Shown here: piece after piece, positions 1 through 9,215 of the stretch
Layout of the letters: each line of letters starts with the position of its first letter
Numbering within the stretch: position 1 is the first letter of the stretch
NCBI GenBank assembly: GCA_902494085.1
Contig: CABURU010000002.1
Coordinates: forward strand, 123,370-187,369
Reading direction: 5' to 3'
Length of the DNA: 64,000 nucleotides
Source: an uncultured Collinsella sp.
GTDB taxonomy: Bacteria; Actinomycetota; Coriobacteriia; Coriobacteriales; Coriobacteriaceae
Notes under the pieces: model-generated
The model's database searches: none
What the model was told of the DNA's origin: nothing
Seen by the model: only the letters and a program-made list of their open reading frames with translations
Made by a program: the position numbers and the translations under genes

Positions 1-265
1 AGAGCGCTTCGTCAACGCTATGCACCACGTCGACGCCCTCGTGGGTAAAGCCCATATCGCGCGTAAGCACGATATTGCGGCGGTTCTTGAGAGGACGCCC
101 GCCGGGAAAACTCAGCAGCGTCTTGCGCCCCATAATGACCGGGCACCCCTTGGTACACGCCACAAAATGGCGCATATCGGCGCGATTGAAGACGACCATG
201 TCGCCCTCGCAACCAATGCCCCAGTCATCGCACACGGCGACAATGGCAGAAAGCTTACACGTCAT
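1..265 (-). CDS. folA: Dihydrofolate reductase, 3' end cut by window edge
   Basis: Reduces dihydrofolate to tetrahydrofolate with NADPH, completing the cycle that ThyA next door creates. The visible 88 N-terminal residues begin MTCKLSAIVAVCDDWGIG and continue with VIMGRKTLLSFPGGRPLKNR, the DHFR substrate and NADPH-binding signatures (D/E-rich loop, MGRKT, G-R-P-L-x-x-R). I chose ATG at 265; an in-frame GTG at 274, abutting the thyA stop, is the alternative, and neither has a strong ribosome binding site, so translation is probably coupled to thyA. The C-terminal half lies beyond the left edge. Family assignment is firm from the motifs. Confidence 0.9.
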   Translation of the reverse strand, partial: MTCKLSAIVAVCDDWGIGCEGDMVVFNRADMRHFVACTKGCPVIMGRKTLLSFPGGRPLKNRRNIVLTRDMGFTHEGVDVVHSVDEAL

Positions 266-274
266 GCGCGTCAC

Positions 275-1123
275 CTACACCGCAATGGGAATGTTCTTAA
301 CCTGCGGACCGTGCTCGTAGCCCTCCACGATCAGGTCGTCGGTCGTAAACGCGTAGAAATCATGCACATCGGGGTTAAGCGTTACCTTGGGAGCCGCAAA
401 CTGCGGACGCTCGATAAGCTCGCGGACGATATCGACATGACGGTCGTAGATATGGGCGTCGGCGATCACATGCAGCAGCTCGCCGGGAATCATATCGACC
501 GACTGCGCAACCATCATGAGCAGAATGGCGTACTGGCACACGTTCCAGTTGTTCGCGGCCAAAATATCCTGGCTGCGCTGGTTGAGAATCATATTGAGCG
601 TCGGTTTGTCATCCTGCGGGCGCTGCGTGACGTTATACGTCACGCTGTAGGCGCACGGATACAGGTGCATCTCGGACAGATCGCTAAACACATAGGTGTT
701 CGTCATAATGCGGCGGCTGTACGGCGTGTGCTTAAGGTCGTACAGCACGCGGTCCATCTGGTCAAAGTCGCCCTCGGCATAATGGCTCTTCTGCCCAATC
801 TGATACCCGTAGGCCTTGCCGATGGAGCCGGTCTCGTCAGCCCACTCATCCCAAATGTGACTATTGAGGTCATGCACGTTATTGGACTTCTTTTGATAGA
901 TCCACAGGATCTCGTCCATGGCAGACTTAAGCGCCGTACGACGCAGGGTGAGCGCGGGGAACTCCTCGCGCAGATCATAGCGCGCCGTGACACCAAAGTT
1001 TTTAATGGTATAGGCAGGGGTGCCGTCCTCCCACACCGGGCGGACCTTTTGGCCCTCGGTGGTGGTGCCATGGTCCAAGATATCGCGGCACATGGTTACA
1101 AACTGTTGATCAGCTTTGCTCAT
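275..1123 (-). CDS. thyA: Thymidylate synthase
   Basis: Methylates dUMP to dTMP using methylene-tetrahydrofolate and releases dihydrofolate for FolA, encoded just downstream. The 282-residue protein carries the catalytic cysteine in MHLYPCAYSVTYNV, followed by QRSQDILAANNWN and the C-terminal HxYxxH (ADAHIYDRHVD) typical of the family. The open frame extends far upstream to 1693, but the start is set at ATG 1123 because AGGAGGG lies six bases before it and homology begins at MSKADQQF. Classical ThyA, not the flavin-dependent ThyX. Confidence 0.95.
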   Translation of the reverse strand: MSKADQQFVTMCRDILDHGTTTEGQKVRPVWEDGTPAYTIKNFGVTARYDLREEFPALTLRRTALKSAMDEILWIYQKKSNNVHDLNSHIWDEWADETGSIGKAYGYQIGQKSHYAEGDFDQMDRVLYDLKHTPYSRRIMTNTYVFSDLSEMHLYPCAYSVTYNVTQRPQDDKPTLNMILNQRSQDILAANNWNVCQYAILLMMVAQSVDMIPGELLHVIADAHIYDRHVDIVRELIERPQFAAPKVTLNPDVHDFYAFTTDDLIVEGYEHGPQVKNIPIAV

Positions 1124-1207
1124 TGACCCTCCTGTCAGTCGCCTACAAGCGAGATTCATTGTAGCCCAGGCGCACGCGGCCCCACAGCCCAAACATAAGC
1201 CCTCATT

Positions 1208-1275
1208 TTCTGACATATGCCAGAAATTCATTGCGCAAATCTGCACGTTCGCTATTCTATTGTTGACATATGTCA
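1208..1275. promoter_or_regulatory. Two palindromic operator-like sites upstream of the DUF134-NifX gene
   Basis: Two copies of a TGACATATG(T/C)CA palindrome are visible. The first, 1208-1225, is TTCTGACATATGCCAGAA with one mismatch between its halves. The second, 1264-1275, is the perfect 12-mer TGACATATGTCA. A possible promoter lies between them (TTGCGC at 1231-1236, 16 bases, TATTCT at 1253-1258). The second site sits just before the AAGGAG ribosome binding site of the gene at 1290. Binding by the DUF134 product itself (autoregulation) is an inference. Confidence 0.55.
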
Positions 1276-1289
1276 GATAAGGAGTGCGC

Positions 1290-2054
1290 ATGGCAGGAAG
1301 ACGCGAGAAACTGCGCCGCGTCGGGATCATCCCCGAATATCGCGGTTTTACCCCCGATGGCCTGGCGAGCGGCGATGCCATCGATATGACAGTCGACGAG
1401 CTCGAGGTGCTGCGCCTGTGCGACTTGGAAGGCCTTAACCAAGAGGCAGTCGCCCAGCACATGGGCATTGCCCGCGCCACGGTGACGGCAATCTGCAGCC
1501 GCGCGCATCGCAAGGTGGCCGATGCGCTGGTCAACGGACGGGCGCTCGTTATCGAGGGCGGCAATATCGCATACTCCCCCATCACCACGACAACGGCCGC
1601 ATGGCCAGCAAAGGAGGTCGACACCATGAGGGTGGCAACGACGTACGACAACGGCAACATCTTTATGCACTTTGGCCGCAGCGAGCAGTTCAAGATCTAC
1701 GACATCCAGGATGGCAAGGTGCTCAACGAGCAGGTCGTAGGCACCGGCGGCACCGGCCACGGCGCCTTGGCGGGCCTGCTTGCCAAAGGTGGCGTTGACA
1801 CGCTCATTTGCGGCGGTATCGGCGGCGGCGCTATCAACGCGCTTGCCCAAGCCGGCATCACGGTCTATGCGGGCGCCCAGGGCAGCTGCGATGCCTGCGT
1901 CGAGGCCCTCATTGCCGGCACGCTCGCGCAGACCGGCGAGGCCACCTGCGATTGCCATGGCCACGACCACGAGCACATCCATGAGCACGGCGGATCCTGC
2001 GGTTGCCACGGCCATCACGAGAACGAGGGTCACGAGGGCTGCAGCTGCCACTAA
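1290..2054 (+). CDS. DUF134 helix-turn-helix / NifX-type (dinitrogenase iron-molybdenum cofactor) fusion with metal-binding tail
   Basis: Residues 1-100 match the UPF0251/DUF134 family of predicted DNA-binding proteins (MAGRREKLRRVG start, helix-turn-helix at LNQEAVAQHMGIARATVTAIC). Residues 110-215 match the NifX/NafY-like dinitrogenase iron-molybdenum cofactor biosynthesis domain (MRVATTYDNGNIFMHFGR...GTGGTGHG...GGIGGGA). The last 35 residues are a His/Cys-rich tail (CDCHGHDHEH...CSCH) suited to binding metal ions. Start ATG 1290 follows AAGGAG. In other bacteria the two domains are often adjacent genes near Mrp/Fe-S ATPases; here they are one protein and stand alone. A metal- or Fe-S-responsive regulator is inferred. 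Confidence 0.8.
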   Translation: MAGRREKLRRVGIIPEYRGFTPDGLASGDAIDMTVDELEVLRLCDLEGLNQEAVAQHMGIARATVTAICSRAHRKVADALVNGRALVIEGGNIAYSPITTTTAAWPAKEVDTMRVATTYDNGNIFMHFGRSEQFKIYDIQDGKVLNEQVVGTGGTGHGALAGLLAKGGVDTLICGGIGGGAINALAQAGITVYAGAQGSCDACVEALIAGTLAQTGEATCDCHGHDHEHIHEHGGSCGCHGHHENEGHEGCSCH

Positions 2055-2111
2055 CAGCAGGCAATCGATGCCATCACGCGTCTGCTCACACAACATATAA
2101 CGCACCAACGA

Positions 2112-2147
2112 CGAAGGCCGCCTGGAATACCATCCAGGCGGCCTTCG
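2112..2147. terminator. Strong hairpin between convergent genes
   Basis: A 14-bp perfect stem (arms 2112-2125 and 2134-2147, loop AATACCAT) sits between the plus-strand DUF134 gene and the minus-strand ffh gene. It lacks a long T-run, so it may act as a bidirectional or Rho-assisted terminator. Confidence 0.65.
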
Positions 2148-2169
2148 CCATACACGACTCTACCAGTCG

Positions 2170-3645
2170 TTACTTCTTATTGCGCATCTGCGCTTCCATC
2201 TGGCGCAGCAGATCCATATCGGACTTAGGACCGCCCGTCCCAAGTCCGCCCATGCCGCCCAGGCCCATGGCATCCAGACCGGGAATATTGGGCATGCGCA
2301 TCTTTTTGCCCTTCTTACCCTTCTTGCCCTTCTTGCCGCCGGCCTGCGCCTGATTGGCCATCGAGCGCATGCGGCCCATCATCTTATTCATCTCGCCCCA
2401 CTGCTTCATAAGGCTATTGACCTCAGTGGGGGTCACGCCGGCGCCCTTGGCGATGCGGGCGCGACGCTGACCGTTGATGATGGAGGGACGAAGGCGCTCC
2501 TCCTTGGTCATCGACATGATGATGGCCTCGTTCTTGTCGAAGATGCCTTCGTCCAGGTTGCCACCCATCTGGTTGAGCGCACGCTGGCCACCGGGGAGCA
2601 TGCCCAGAATGCCCTTCATGCCGCCCATCTTCTTGACGGCCTTCATCTGGTCGAGCATGTCGTTCATGGTAAAGCCCTCGCGCAGCATGCGCTCGGCGGC
2701 CTCGATCTGCTCGGCATCGGCGGCCTCCTGGGCCTTCTCGATAATGCCGACAACATCACCCATGCCCAAGATGCGCTTGGCCATGCGGTCGGGGTAGAAC
2801 GGCTCCAGCGAATCGGGCTTCTCGCCCATGCTCACGAACTTGATGGGCTTGCCGGTCACCTGGCGCACGGAAAGCGCGCCGCCGCCACGGGCGTCGCCGT
2901 CGAGCTTGGAGATGATCACGCCGTCAAAGTCAGTGCGCTCGGCGAAGGTCGAGACGACGTTGACGATATCCTGGCCGGTCATGGCATCGACGACCATCAG
3001 CACCTGATCGGGCTTGACGGCCTTCTTGATGTCCACGGCCTCCTGCATCATCTGCTCATCAATCTGCAGACGACCGGCGGTATCGACGATGACCACATCG
3101 CGCAGGTGGTCGACGGCCTCCTGGATGGCACCCTTGGCAATGTCAACCGGGTGCGCGCCGTCACCGCGGAAGACCGGCACGCCGATCTCGCCACCGAGCG
3201 TGGCCAGCTGGTCGGCAGCGGCGGGACGATAGACGTCGCACGCGGCGAGCAGCGGCGAGCGGCCCTGCTTCTTGAGCAGGTAAGCCAGCTTTACGGCCGC
3301 CGTGGTCTTACCGGAGCCCTGCAGGCCCACGAGCATGATGACATTGGGAATGCGGTTACTAAAGACGAGCTTGCTCTCGGTGGAGCCGAGCATCTCGGTG
3401 AGCTCGTCGAGCACGATCTTGACGACGTTTTGCGCCGGCGACAGCGACTCCATGACCTCGGCGGTCATGCAGCGCTCCTTGGTCTTGGCGACGAACTCCT
3501 TGACGACCTTGAAGTTGACGTCGGCCTCGAGCAGCGCCATGCGAATGTCGCGCATGGCCGAGGTGATATCGGCCTCGGTCAGCTTGCCCTTGCCGCGCAG
3601 GCGGTCAAATGTGTCGTTGAGGCGATCGCTCAGGGAATCAAACAC
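2170..3645 (-). CDS. ffh: Signal recognition particle protein Ffh
   Basis: GTPase of the signal recognition particle; binds 4.5S RNA and signal peptides and docks on FtsY, encoded immediately upstream in the same operon. The 491-residue protein has the N domain, the G domain (GLQGSGKTTAAVKL P-loop, DTAGR, TKLDGDARGG) and a methionine-rich M domain (MNDMLDQMKAVKKMGGMKGILGMLPG). The C-terminus carries a lysine/glycine repeat and a Gly/Met-rich tail. It starts at GTG 3645 with GGAG six bases upstream. Length is somewhat above the usual 450 because of the tail. Confidence 0.96.
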   Translation of the reverse strand: MFDSLSDRLNDTFDRLRGKGKLTEADITSAMRDIRMALLEADVNFKVVKEFVAKTKERCMTAEVMESLSPAQNVVKIVLDELTEMLGSTESKLVFSNRIPNVIMLVGLQGSGKTTAAVKLAYLLKKQGRSPLLAACDVYRPAAADQLATLGGEIGVPVFRGDGAHPVDIAKGAIQEAVDHLRDVVIVDTAGRLQIDEQMMQEAVDIKKAVKPDQVLMVVDAMTGQDIVNVVSTFAERTDFDGVIISKLDGDARGGGALSVRQVTGKPIKFVSMGEKPDSLEPFYPDRMAKRILGMGDVVGIIEKAQEAADAEQIEAAERMLREGFTMNDMLDQMKAVKKMGGMKGILGMLPGGQRALNQMGGNLDEGIFDKNEAIIMSMTKEERLRPSIINGQRRARIAKGAGVTPTEVNSLMKQWGEMNKMMGRMRSMANQAQAGGKKGKKGKKGKKMRMPNIPGLDAMGLGGMGGLGTGGPKSDMDLLRQMEAQMRNKK

Positions 3646-3655
3646 TAGTCACTCC

Positions 3656-4573
3656 TTAATTGGACTCGCCCACCAGGGCGCGGCAGAAATCTTTGGCATT
3701 AAACTCCTGCAGGTCATCGACCTGCTCGCCCACGCCGATGCGCAGGATGGGAAGCTTGAGCTTCTCGGCCACGGCCATGGCGATACCGCCCTTTGCCGTG
3801 CCGTCGAGCTTTGTCATGATAATACCGTCCAGGCCCAGCGCCTCGTTAAACTCGAGCGCCTGGTTCAGGCCGTTTTGGCCTGTTGCGGCATCGATTACGA
3901 GGACGACCGAGACGGGCATGGGGCCGGCGGCCATATTGGCGGCGCGCTTACGCGTCACGTTGACCACCTTGGCAAGCTCGCGCATGAGCTCGGGGCTCGT
4001 GTGCAGACGACCGGCGGTGTCGATAAGCACCAGGTCGCTGCCGCGCTTGTCGGCCTCGTCGAGCACGTCGTAGCAAACGCTCGCCGGGTCGGAGCCGCGG
4101 TCGCGCTTGATGACGGGAACGCCGGCGCGCTGGCCCCACACATCGAGCTGCTCAATGGCGGCGGCGCGGAAGGTGTCGGCTGAGCCGATCACGACGTTCT
4201 TGCCGCGGGCAGACATGGCGCTCGCGATCTTGCCGACCGTCGTGGTCTTGCCGGCACCGTTAATGCCCACAAACAGCACGCAACTCGGCGTGTCGGCGAA
4301 CGGATCGCGCTCGACGGGCACAAAATGCTGCTCGAGCTGCTCGGCCAGGGCGCGACGGAGCTGCGGGGCGGTCTTAAGGTTCTTCTTGGCCGCGGCATCG
4401 CGCAGGTCATCGGACACCTGGATCGCGACCTCGGCACCCATGTCACCCATGACGAGGGTGTCCTCTAGGTCCTCCCAAAAATCCTCGTCGACCTCGCCGC
4501 CAAAGTAAAAGACCTCGTTGAGGGCCTCGCGGCTGCGCTCAAGTCCGCGCGAGAGAGCATCGAAGAATCCCAT
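3656..4573 (-). CDS. ftsY: Signal recognition particle receptor FtsY
   Basis: Membrane-associated GTPase that receives the SRP-ribosome complex and hands it to SecYEG. The 305 residues contain an NG core: GINGAGKTTTVGKIA P-loop, DTFRAAA, DTAGRLHT and TKLDGTAKGG. The acidic A domain found in enterobacteria is almost absent, as in many Gram-positives, and the N-terminal helix (MGFFDALSRGLERSREAL) could contact the membrane. Its ATG shares one base with the smc stop (TAATG), so translation is coupled to smc. Confidence 0.96.
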   Translation of the reverse strand: MGFFDALSRGLERSREALNEVFYFGGEVDEDFWEDLEDTLVMGDMGAEVAIQVSDDLRDAAAKKNLKTAPQLRRALAEQLEQHFVPVERDPFADTPSCVLFVGINGAGKTTTVGKIASAMSARGKNVVIGSADTFRAAAIEQLDVWGQRAGVPVIKRDRGSDPASVCYDVLDEADKRGSDLVLIDTAGRLHTSPELMRELAKVVNVTRKRAANMAAGPMPVSVVLVIDAATGQNGLNQALEFNEALGLDGIIMTKLDGTAKGGIAMAVAEKLKLPILRIGVGEQVDDLQEFNAKDFCRALVGESN

Positions 4574-7500
4574 TATGCATTCACGACCTTTCCGGTTTCG
4601 CGATCGAGTTTTTGCGAGACGACGCGACTGACGCCGTCGGCTTGCATCGAGACGCCGTAGAGGACGTCAGCGTCCTCCATAGTACGGCGCTGATGCGAGA
4701 TAACCAAGAGCTGCGTATCGGAACGCAACACGTCGAGTGCGCCGATGAGCTTGGACAGGTTGGCGTCATCGAGCGCCGCCTCGACCTCGTCCAGCACATA
4801 GAACGGCACCGTACGCGTGCGATAGACAGCAAAGAGCAAGGCGAGCGCCGTCAGGCTCTTCTCGCCGCCCGACATGAGCATCATCTTGGTGATGCGCTTG
4901 CCACGCGGCTGCGCCACGACCTCGATGCCCGTCTCGGCCGGATGCTCAGGGTCGGTCATCTCCAGATGTGCCTGGCCACCCGGAAACAGCATGGCGAAGA
5001 TCTCGCGGAAGTTCGCATCGACCTTCTCGAAGGTTACCAGGAAGGCCTTGCGCATCTTACGGTCAATGGCCACGGTGATCTTGGTGAGCGCCTTGCGCGC
5101 GCTCTCCAGATCGGCCAGCTGCTCCTCGATGTAATCGGCGCGGCGCTTGAGCTGCTCGTACTCCTCCATGGCAACCTGGTTCACAGGGCCCAGGTTGTTG
5201 ATCTGGCGCACGAGCTGGTTGAGCTCACGCTCGGCAGCGTCACGGTCGGTGGGCGCAGGAAGCATGAGCGCCTCCTCGAGCACCGTGGTGCCATCGGCGG
5301 TAATGGCCTTGATAGCCGCCTCTACCTGCACCTCAAGCTTGCCGCGAGCGACCTTGAACTCGTTTTGCGTCGCGGTGGCGGCATCGACCCGCTCCTTGGC
5401 GCGGGAGACCTCGGCCTTGGCGTCCTCAATGGTCTTCTTAAGCGAGGCCGAGTCAGCCTCCTCGAGCGAAGCCTGGTCACGCAGACGCGAGGCCCAATCC
5501 GACGCGCGCTCCAGCAGGGCCGAATAGCGTTCGTGCATGGGATCGACGCGCAGGCGCAGCAATTCGAGCGAGCGCGAGGCCTGGCGTGTTCCGCGGATAC
5601 GGCGGTCGATGCCCTCAAGACGATGCTCCAGATCGGGCACGCGGCCCTTCAGCGAACGCAGGCGTTCGCTCGTCTGGGCTAGGCGAACCTTGGCGTCGGC
5701 GAGCTTGCCGGCGGCCTCGGAATCGTCACGGCGAACGCGGTCGAGTTCGTCATTGGCCTCGGCAATCTGGAGACCCAGGTCGCTTGCCTGCGCACGGGCC
5801 TCGTCGCGCGAACGGGTGAGCTCGTCAACGCGCGGGCGCGCAGCGCGAACGGCCTCTGCGGCCTGCTCGCGGCGCTTGGAGATGCGCACGCGCTCGACCT
5901 CGGCATTGTTGGCGCTTTGCTCCAAGCGGCCGATCTCGGAGAGCAACGAGCGGCGCTCGCCCTCAAGACGGGCGATCTCGCCGGCGGCATCGCCCTCAGC
6001 GACACGCGCTTCCTCAACGGCCGCATTGGCCTCAACGACCTGATCCGACACATGCTCAAACACGGCAGCCAAATCGGGCTCCAAGCCCTCCAGCTCGCGA
6101 ATGCGACGCTTGCGCTCCAGGGCACCCGACGCCTCGCCGGCATCGAGGCCCACGCGCACAAGGCCGCCACAGCTTACGCGGGCGCCATCGGGGGTCACAT
6201 AGGTCACACCGTCAATGACAGGCGCAGCCAGCGCGGCAGCCAAGTCATCGACCACGTAATAGCCACCGAGCAGCGCCTCGACAATCGGGCCATAACCGGC
6301 ACGCACGGAAAGGCGATCGACCAGACGCGAACCGGCAGCGCCCTCGGCGGCAGCAGAGCCGCTCACGCCGCGCGCCACCAGCAGCGCCTCACCCGAGGCC
6401 TTCTTTTGGTCCAGAGCCGCACGACCGGCACGCTCAAGCGCGGCGGCGTCATCAAACAACAGGGCATCGATATCGCCGGCAAGTAGCTGCTCCACCAGGC
6501 CCTCAAGCTCGCGCGGGGCCTCGAGCACGTCGCCCAGACGACCCGAGACATCGTCGCCCAACGCACCCACCAGACGGCTCACGAGCGGCGAGCTGTCGGC
6601 CATGCGGGCATCAAGCTTCTTTTGGCTGGCAAGCTCCGAGCGCACCTCGGACAGCTTGTTGCGTGCCTCGCTCTCGCGGGCACGCAAGTCCTTCAGCGCC
6701 GCACGGGCGACCTCGGTGGCCTCACGCGCATCGACCTGGGCCTGGCGCGCTTCCTCAAGAGCACCCTCAAGCTCCTCTGCGCGGTTGCGACGGCTCTCGA
6801 GCGAGGCCGTGACCTCCTCGAGCTGTTCATCGATCTGCTCCAGGCGCGAGGCATACATGTTGTCCTCGACCTCGGCATTGGAAAGCGAATCCTTCACCTT
6901 GGCGAGCTCGAGCGCGGCGTTATCGGACACACGCTGCACATCGCGCTGCTCACGCGTGAGCTGCGAAATCTGATTGTCGAGCGCAACGCGACGCTCGTGG
7001 AGCTCAGCGGCGGCAGGACCAGCGGCGTCAACGTCCTCCTGGGCCTGCATATGCGCACCGGTCACTTCCTCAAGCTGCGCACGCGCGTCCTCGAGCTCCT
7101 CGACCACGCGACGACGCTGATGCTCGGAGCTCGAAATCTGTCCGCGCATGTCAGACAGGCGCGACACCATGTTGTGGCCCTTTTCCTCGAGCAGGCGCAT
7201 GTCGGAGTTAATGCGGCCGACCACATCTTGCATATGACGGCGCTGCTCGCCTAGGTCGCCCACAAACAGGCCCTTTTCCTCGAGCATGACCTGAAGCTTC
7301 TCGAGCTCGCGCTCCTTTTCGCCCATGCGGTACTGCGCAAGCTCCAGCTCGGCGGCACCTTCCTTGGAGCGGCTCTCCAGGTCGTTCCACTGCGACTGCA
7401 GCGAACGCAGCTCGTCGACAGCCAGCATCTGCGTAAGCTCGTTCGCACGCGAGGACAGCTCTTTGTACTTGCGCGCGCGATCGACCTGACGCTCCAACGG

Positions 7501-8109
7501 CCGCAGCTGACGGGCGATTTCCTTATTGATGTCGCGGGCACGCGTCAGGTGCTCGTCCATCGACTTAATCTTTTTGAGCGCACGCTCCTTGCGCCGCTTG
7601 TGCTTGGAGATACCGGCGGCTTCCTCGATGAGGGCACGGCGCTCCTCGGGGCGGCTCTGCAAAATGGCGTCGAGCTTGCCCTGGCTAATAATGGAATGCG
7701 TATCCTTGCCCAAGCCCGAATCGTGCAGGATGTCCTGAATGTCCATCAGGCGGCACGGACTCGAGTTGATGAGGTACTCGCTTTCGCCCGAGCGATACAT
7801 GCGACGGGTAATGGCGACCTCGTCAAAATCGACAGGCAGCATATGGTCCGAGTTATCGAGCACCAGCGTGACCTCGGCGACACCCACCGGCTTGCGCGCT
7901 GACGAGCCCGAGAAGATGACATCCTCCATGGCCTGGCCGCGCAGCTGCTTGGCGCTCTGCTCGCCCAGGACCCACAGAATCGAGTCAGAGATGTTCGATT
8001 TTCCCGAGCCGTTGGGACCGACGATGACGGTCAGACCCGGCTCAAACGTCATATGGGCGCGGTCGGCAAACGACTTGAACCCTTTGAGCGTGAGGGACTT
8101 GAGATACAC
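4573..8109 (-). CDS. smc: Chromosome segregation protein SMC
   Basis: Structural ATPase that compacts and loops chromosomal DNA with ScpA/ScpB. The 1178 residues show the canonical order: N-terminal Walker A (GPNGSGKSN, about residue 35), a long coiled coil, a glycine-rich hinge around residues 500-660, the second coiled coil, then the signature LMSGGEKSLTALAL and Walker B FYVLDEVEAALDD near the C-terminus. It begins at GTG 8109 behind GAGGAACC. It lies between rnc and ftsY, the common rnc-smc-ftsY order of Gram-positive genomes. Confidence 0.96.
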   Translation of the reverse strand: MYLKSLTLKGFKSFADRAHMTFEPGLTVIVGPNGSGKSNISDSILWVLGEQSAKQLRGQAMEDVIFSGSSARKPVGVAEVTLVLDNSDHMLPVDFDEVAITRRMYRSGESEYLINSSPCRLMDIQDILHDSGLGKDTHSIISQGKLDAILQSRPEERRALIEEAAGISKHKRRKERALKKIKSMDEHLTRARDINKEIARQLRPLERQVDRARKYKELSSRANELTQMLAVDELRSLQSQWNDLESRSKEGAAELELAQYRMGEKERELEKLQVMLEEKGLFVGDLGEQRRHMQDVVGRINSDMRLLEEKGHNMVSRLSDMRGQISSSEHQRRRVVEELEDARAQLEEVTGAHMQAQEDVDAAGPAAAELHERRVALDNQISQLTREQRDVQRVSDNAALELAKVKDSLSNAEVEDNMYASRLEQIDEQLEEVTASLESRRNRAEELEGALEEARQAQVDAREATEVARAALKDLRARESEARNKLSEVRSELASQKKLDARMADSSPLVSRLVGALGDDVSGRLGDVLEAPRELEGLVEQLLAGDIDALLFDDAAALERAGRAALDQKKASGEALLVARGVSGSAAAEGAAGSRLVDRLSVRAGYGPIVEALLGGYYVVDDLAAALAAPVIDGVTYVTPDGARVSCGGLVRVGLDAGEASGALERKRRIRELEGLEPDLAAVFEHVSDQVVEANAAVEEARVAEGDAAGEIARLEGERRSLLSEIGRLEQSANNAEVERVRISKRREQAAEAVRAARPRVDELTRSRDEARAQASDLGLQIAEANDELDRVRRDDSEAAGKLADAKVRLAQTSERLRSLKGRVPDLEHRLEGIDRRIRGTRQASRSLELLRLRVDPMHERYSALLERASDWASRLRDQASLEEADSASLKKTIEDAKAEVSRAKERVDAATATQNEFKVARGKLEVQVEAAIKAITADGTTVLEEALMLPAPTDRDAAERELNQLVRQINNLGPVNQVAMEEYEQLKRRADYIEEQLADLESARKALTKITVAIDRKMRKAFLVTFEKVDANFREIFAMLFPGGQAHLEMTDPEHPAETGIEVVAQPRGKRITKMMLMSGGEKSLTALALLFAVYRTRTVPFYVLDEVEAALDDANLSKLIGALDVLRSDTQLLVISHQRRTMEDADVLYGVSMQADGVSRVVSQKLDRETGKVVNA

Positions 8110-8119
8110 GGTTCCTCGC

Positions 8120-8845
8120 TTAAACAGGCTTCTTGTTGAGAATCACGCCGTTGGTGGTGTAGCCCATGCGGTCAAGCGCCTCGAGAGCAGCGGCTCCCTC
8201 GGCTTCTTTCTTTGAGGAGCCGGAGCCGCGACCCTGACGGATGCCATCGATCAAAACCACGGCGGTAAAGGTGGGCGCATGTGCCGGGCCCTCGGAGCCA
8301 ACGAGCTTGTACGCCGGGGGCTCGTGACCGTCGGCTTGCACGCACTCCTGCAAAAACGACTTGGGGTTCGCGGGGTGCTCGGCACGCTCGGAAGCCAAAT
8401 GCGGCTTAAGCGTACGGTGGATAAACTCCGCTGCGGCATCCCAGCCGGCATCCAGGTACAGTGCGCCCACGAGCGACTCGTAGACGTTCTCGAGGGCCGA
8501 ATGCAGGCCCCGCGCACCGGTACCGGTCTCGGAGGCACCAAAGATGATGATGTCGTCAATGCCCAGCTCGTGAGAAACCTCGGACAGCGTAGCGCCCGAG
8601 ACAAGCGACACCTTCAGGCGCGTGAGCTTGCCCTCGTCAAACTCCGGATAGGACTCAAACAGGGAGCGTGCGACCACAGCACCCAAAATGGAATCGCCCA
8701 AGAACTCAAGGCGCTCATAGCTGGCAGAAACCGGCTGGCCCTCGACTGCCGAGGGATGCGTAAGGGCCGCGCGCAGCAGCACCTTATTGTTGAACTCGTG
8801 GCCCAGGATTTCCTGGGCACGCGCAAGTCGTTCGGATAAAGCCAA
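8120..8845 (-). CDS. rnc: Ribonuclease III
   Basis: Cleaves double-stranded RNA during rRNA and mRNA processing. The 241-residue protein has the RNase III signature ERLEFLGDSILGAVVA with its acidic metal ligands, a second helical half (ALENVYESLVGALYLDAGW) and a C-terminal double-stranded RNA-binding domain (NPKSFLQECVQADG...GSGSSKKEAEGAAALEAL). The start appears to be TTG 8845, eight bases after GGGAGG and directly downstream of the acpP stop, which is an uncommon start codon here. Confidence 0.95.
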   Translation of the reverse strand: MALSERLARAQEILGHEFNNKVLLRAALTHPSAVEGQPVSASYERLEFLGDSILGAVVARSLFESYPEFDEGKLTRLKVSLVSGATLSEVSHELGIDDIIIFGASETGTGARGLHSALENVYESLVGALYLDAGWDAAAEFIHRTLKPHLASERAEHPANPKSFLQECVQADGHEPPAYKLVGSEGPAHAPTFTAVVLIDGIRQGRGSGSSKKEAEGAAALEALDRMGYTTNGVILNKKPV

Positions 8846-8848
8846 GAC

Positions 8849-9091
8849 CTAGGCCTCCCTGGCGTTTTCGATCGCGTCGACGGCGTCGGCGACAGAGTTG
8901 AGCGAGAGCAGAGTCTCGTCATCGATCTCGAGGTTGAACTCGTCCTCGATAGCCGTAACCAGCTGCAGGCGCTCGAGCGAGTTGGCATCGAGGTCGTCAA
9001 AGGTGGTCTCCTCGCTAATTTCGGCAACATCGACGCCCAGAACGTCAGCAGCGACCTCGGCGATCTTGTCGAAGATTTCGGAGCGGTCCAT
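8849..9091 (-). CDS. acpP: Acyl carrier protein
   Basis: An 80-residue acidic carrier for fatty-acid intermediates. The phosphopantetheine attachment serine is S38 in DLDANSLERLQL; the usual aspartate before the serine is asparagine here, a small departure from the DSL motif. The open frame runs further upstream, but ATG 9091 is chosen because GAGAGGAAG precedes it and the domain starts at MDRSEIFDK. plsX and rnc flank it, the usual neighbours. Confidence 0.93.
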   Translation of the reverse strand: MDRSEIFDKIAEVAADVLGVDVAEISEETTFDDLDANSLERLQLVTAIEDEFNLEIDDETLLSLNSVADAVDAIENAREA

Positions 9092-9120
9092 AGCGCTTCC
9101 TCTCATAGTGCATGAATACC

Positions 9121-9148
9121 AAAAGAATGGTACCGCCCAGGCGGTACC
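9121..9148 (-). terminator. Hairpin with T-rich tail between plsX and acpP
   Basis: Read on the minus strand, GGTACCGCC-TG-GGCGGTACC (9129-9148) is followed by ATTCTTTTGG. It ends about 30 bases before the acpP start, so it either terminates plsX transcripts or attenuates acpP expression. Confidence 0.6.
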
Positions 9149-9215
9149 AAGACACGGTTCTGATTCTACCCCACGACGTGCACCGCGAAGCACATAACAG
9201 CGCTCTAACTCGCTC

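Noticed and set aside
275..1693. Thymidylate synthase extended to 472 residues
   Set aside because: The extra N-terminal part overlaps the plus-strand DUF134 gene and its promoter, and a strong ribosome binding site precedes ATG 1123.
3302..4183. 293-codon plus-strand frame across ffh and ftsY
   Set aside because: Shadow of two well-supported minus-strand genes; no domain and no ribosome binding site.
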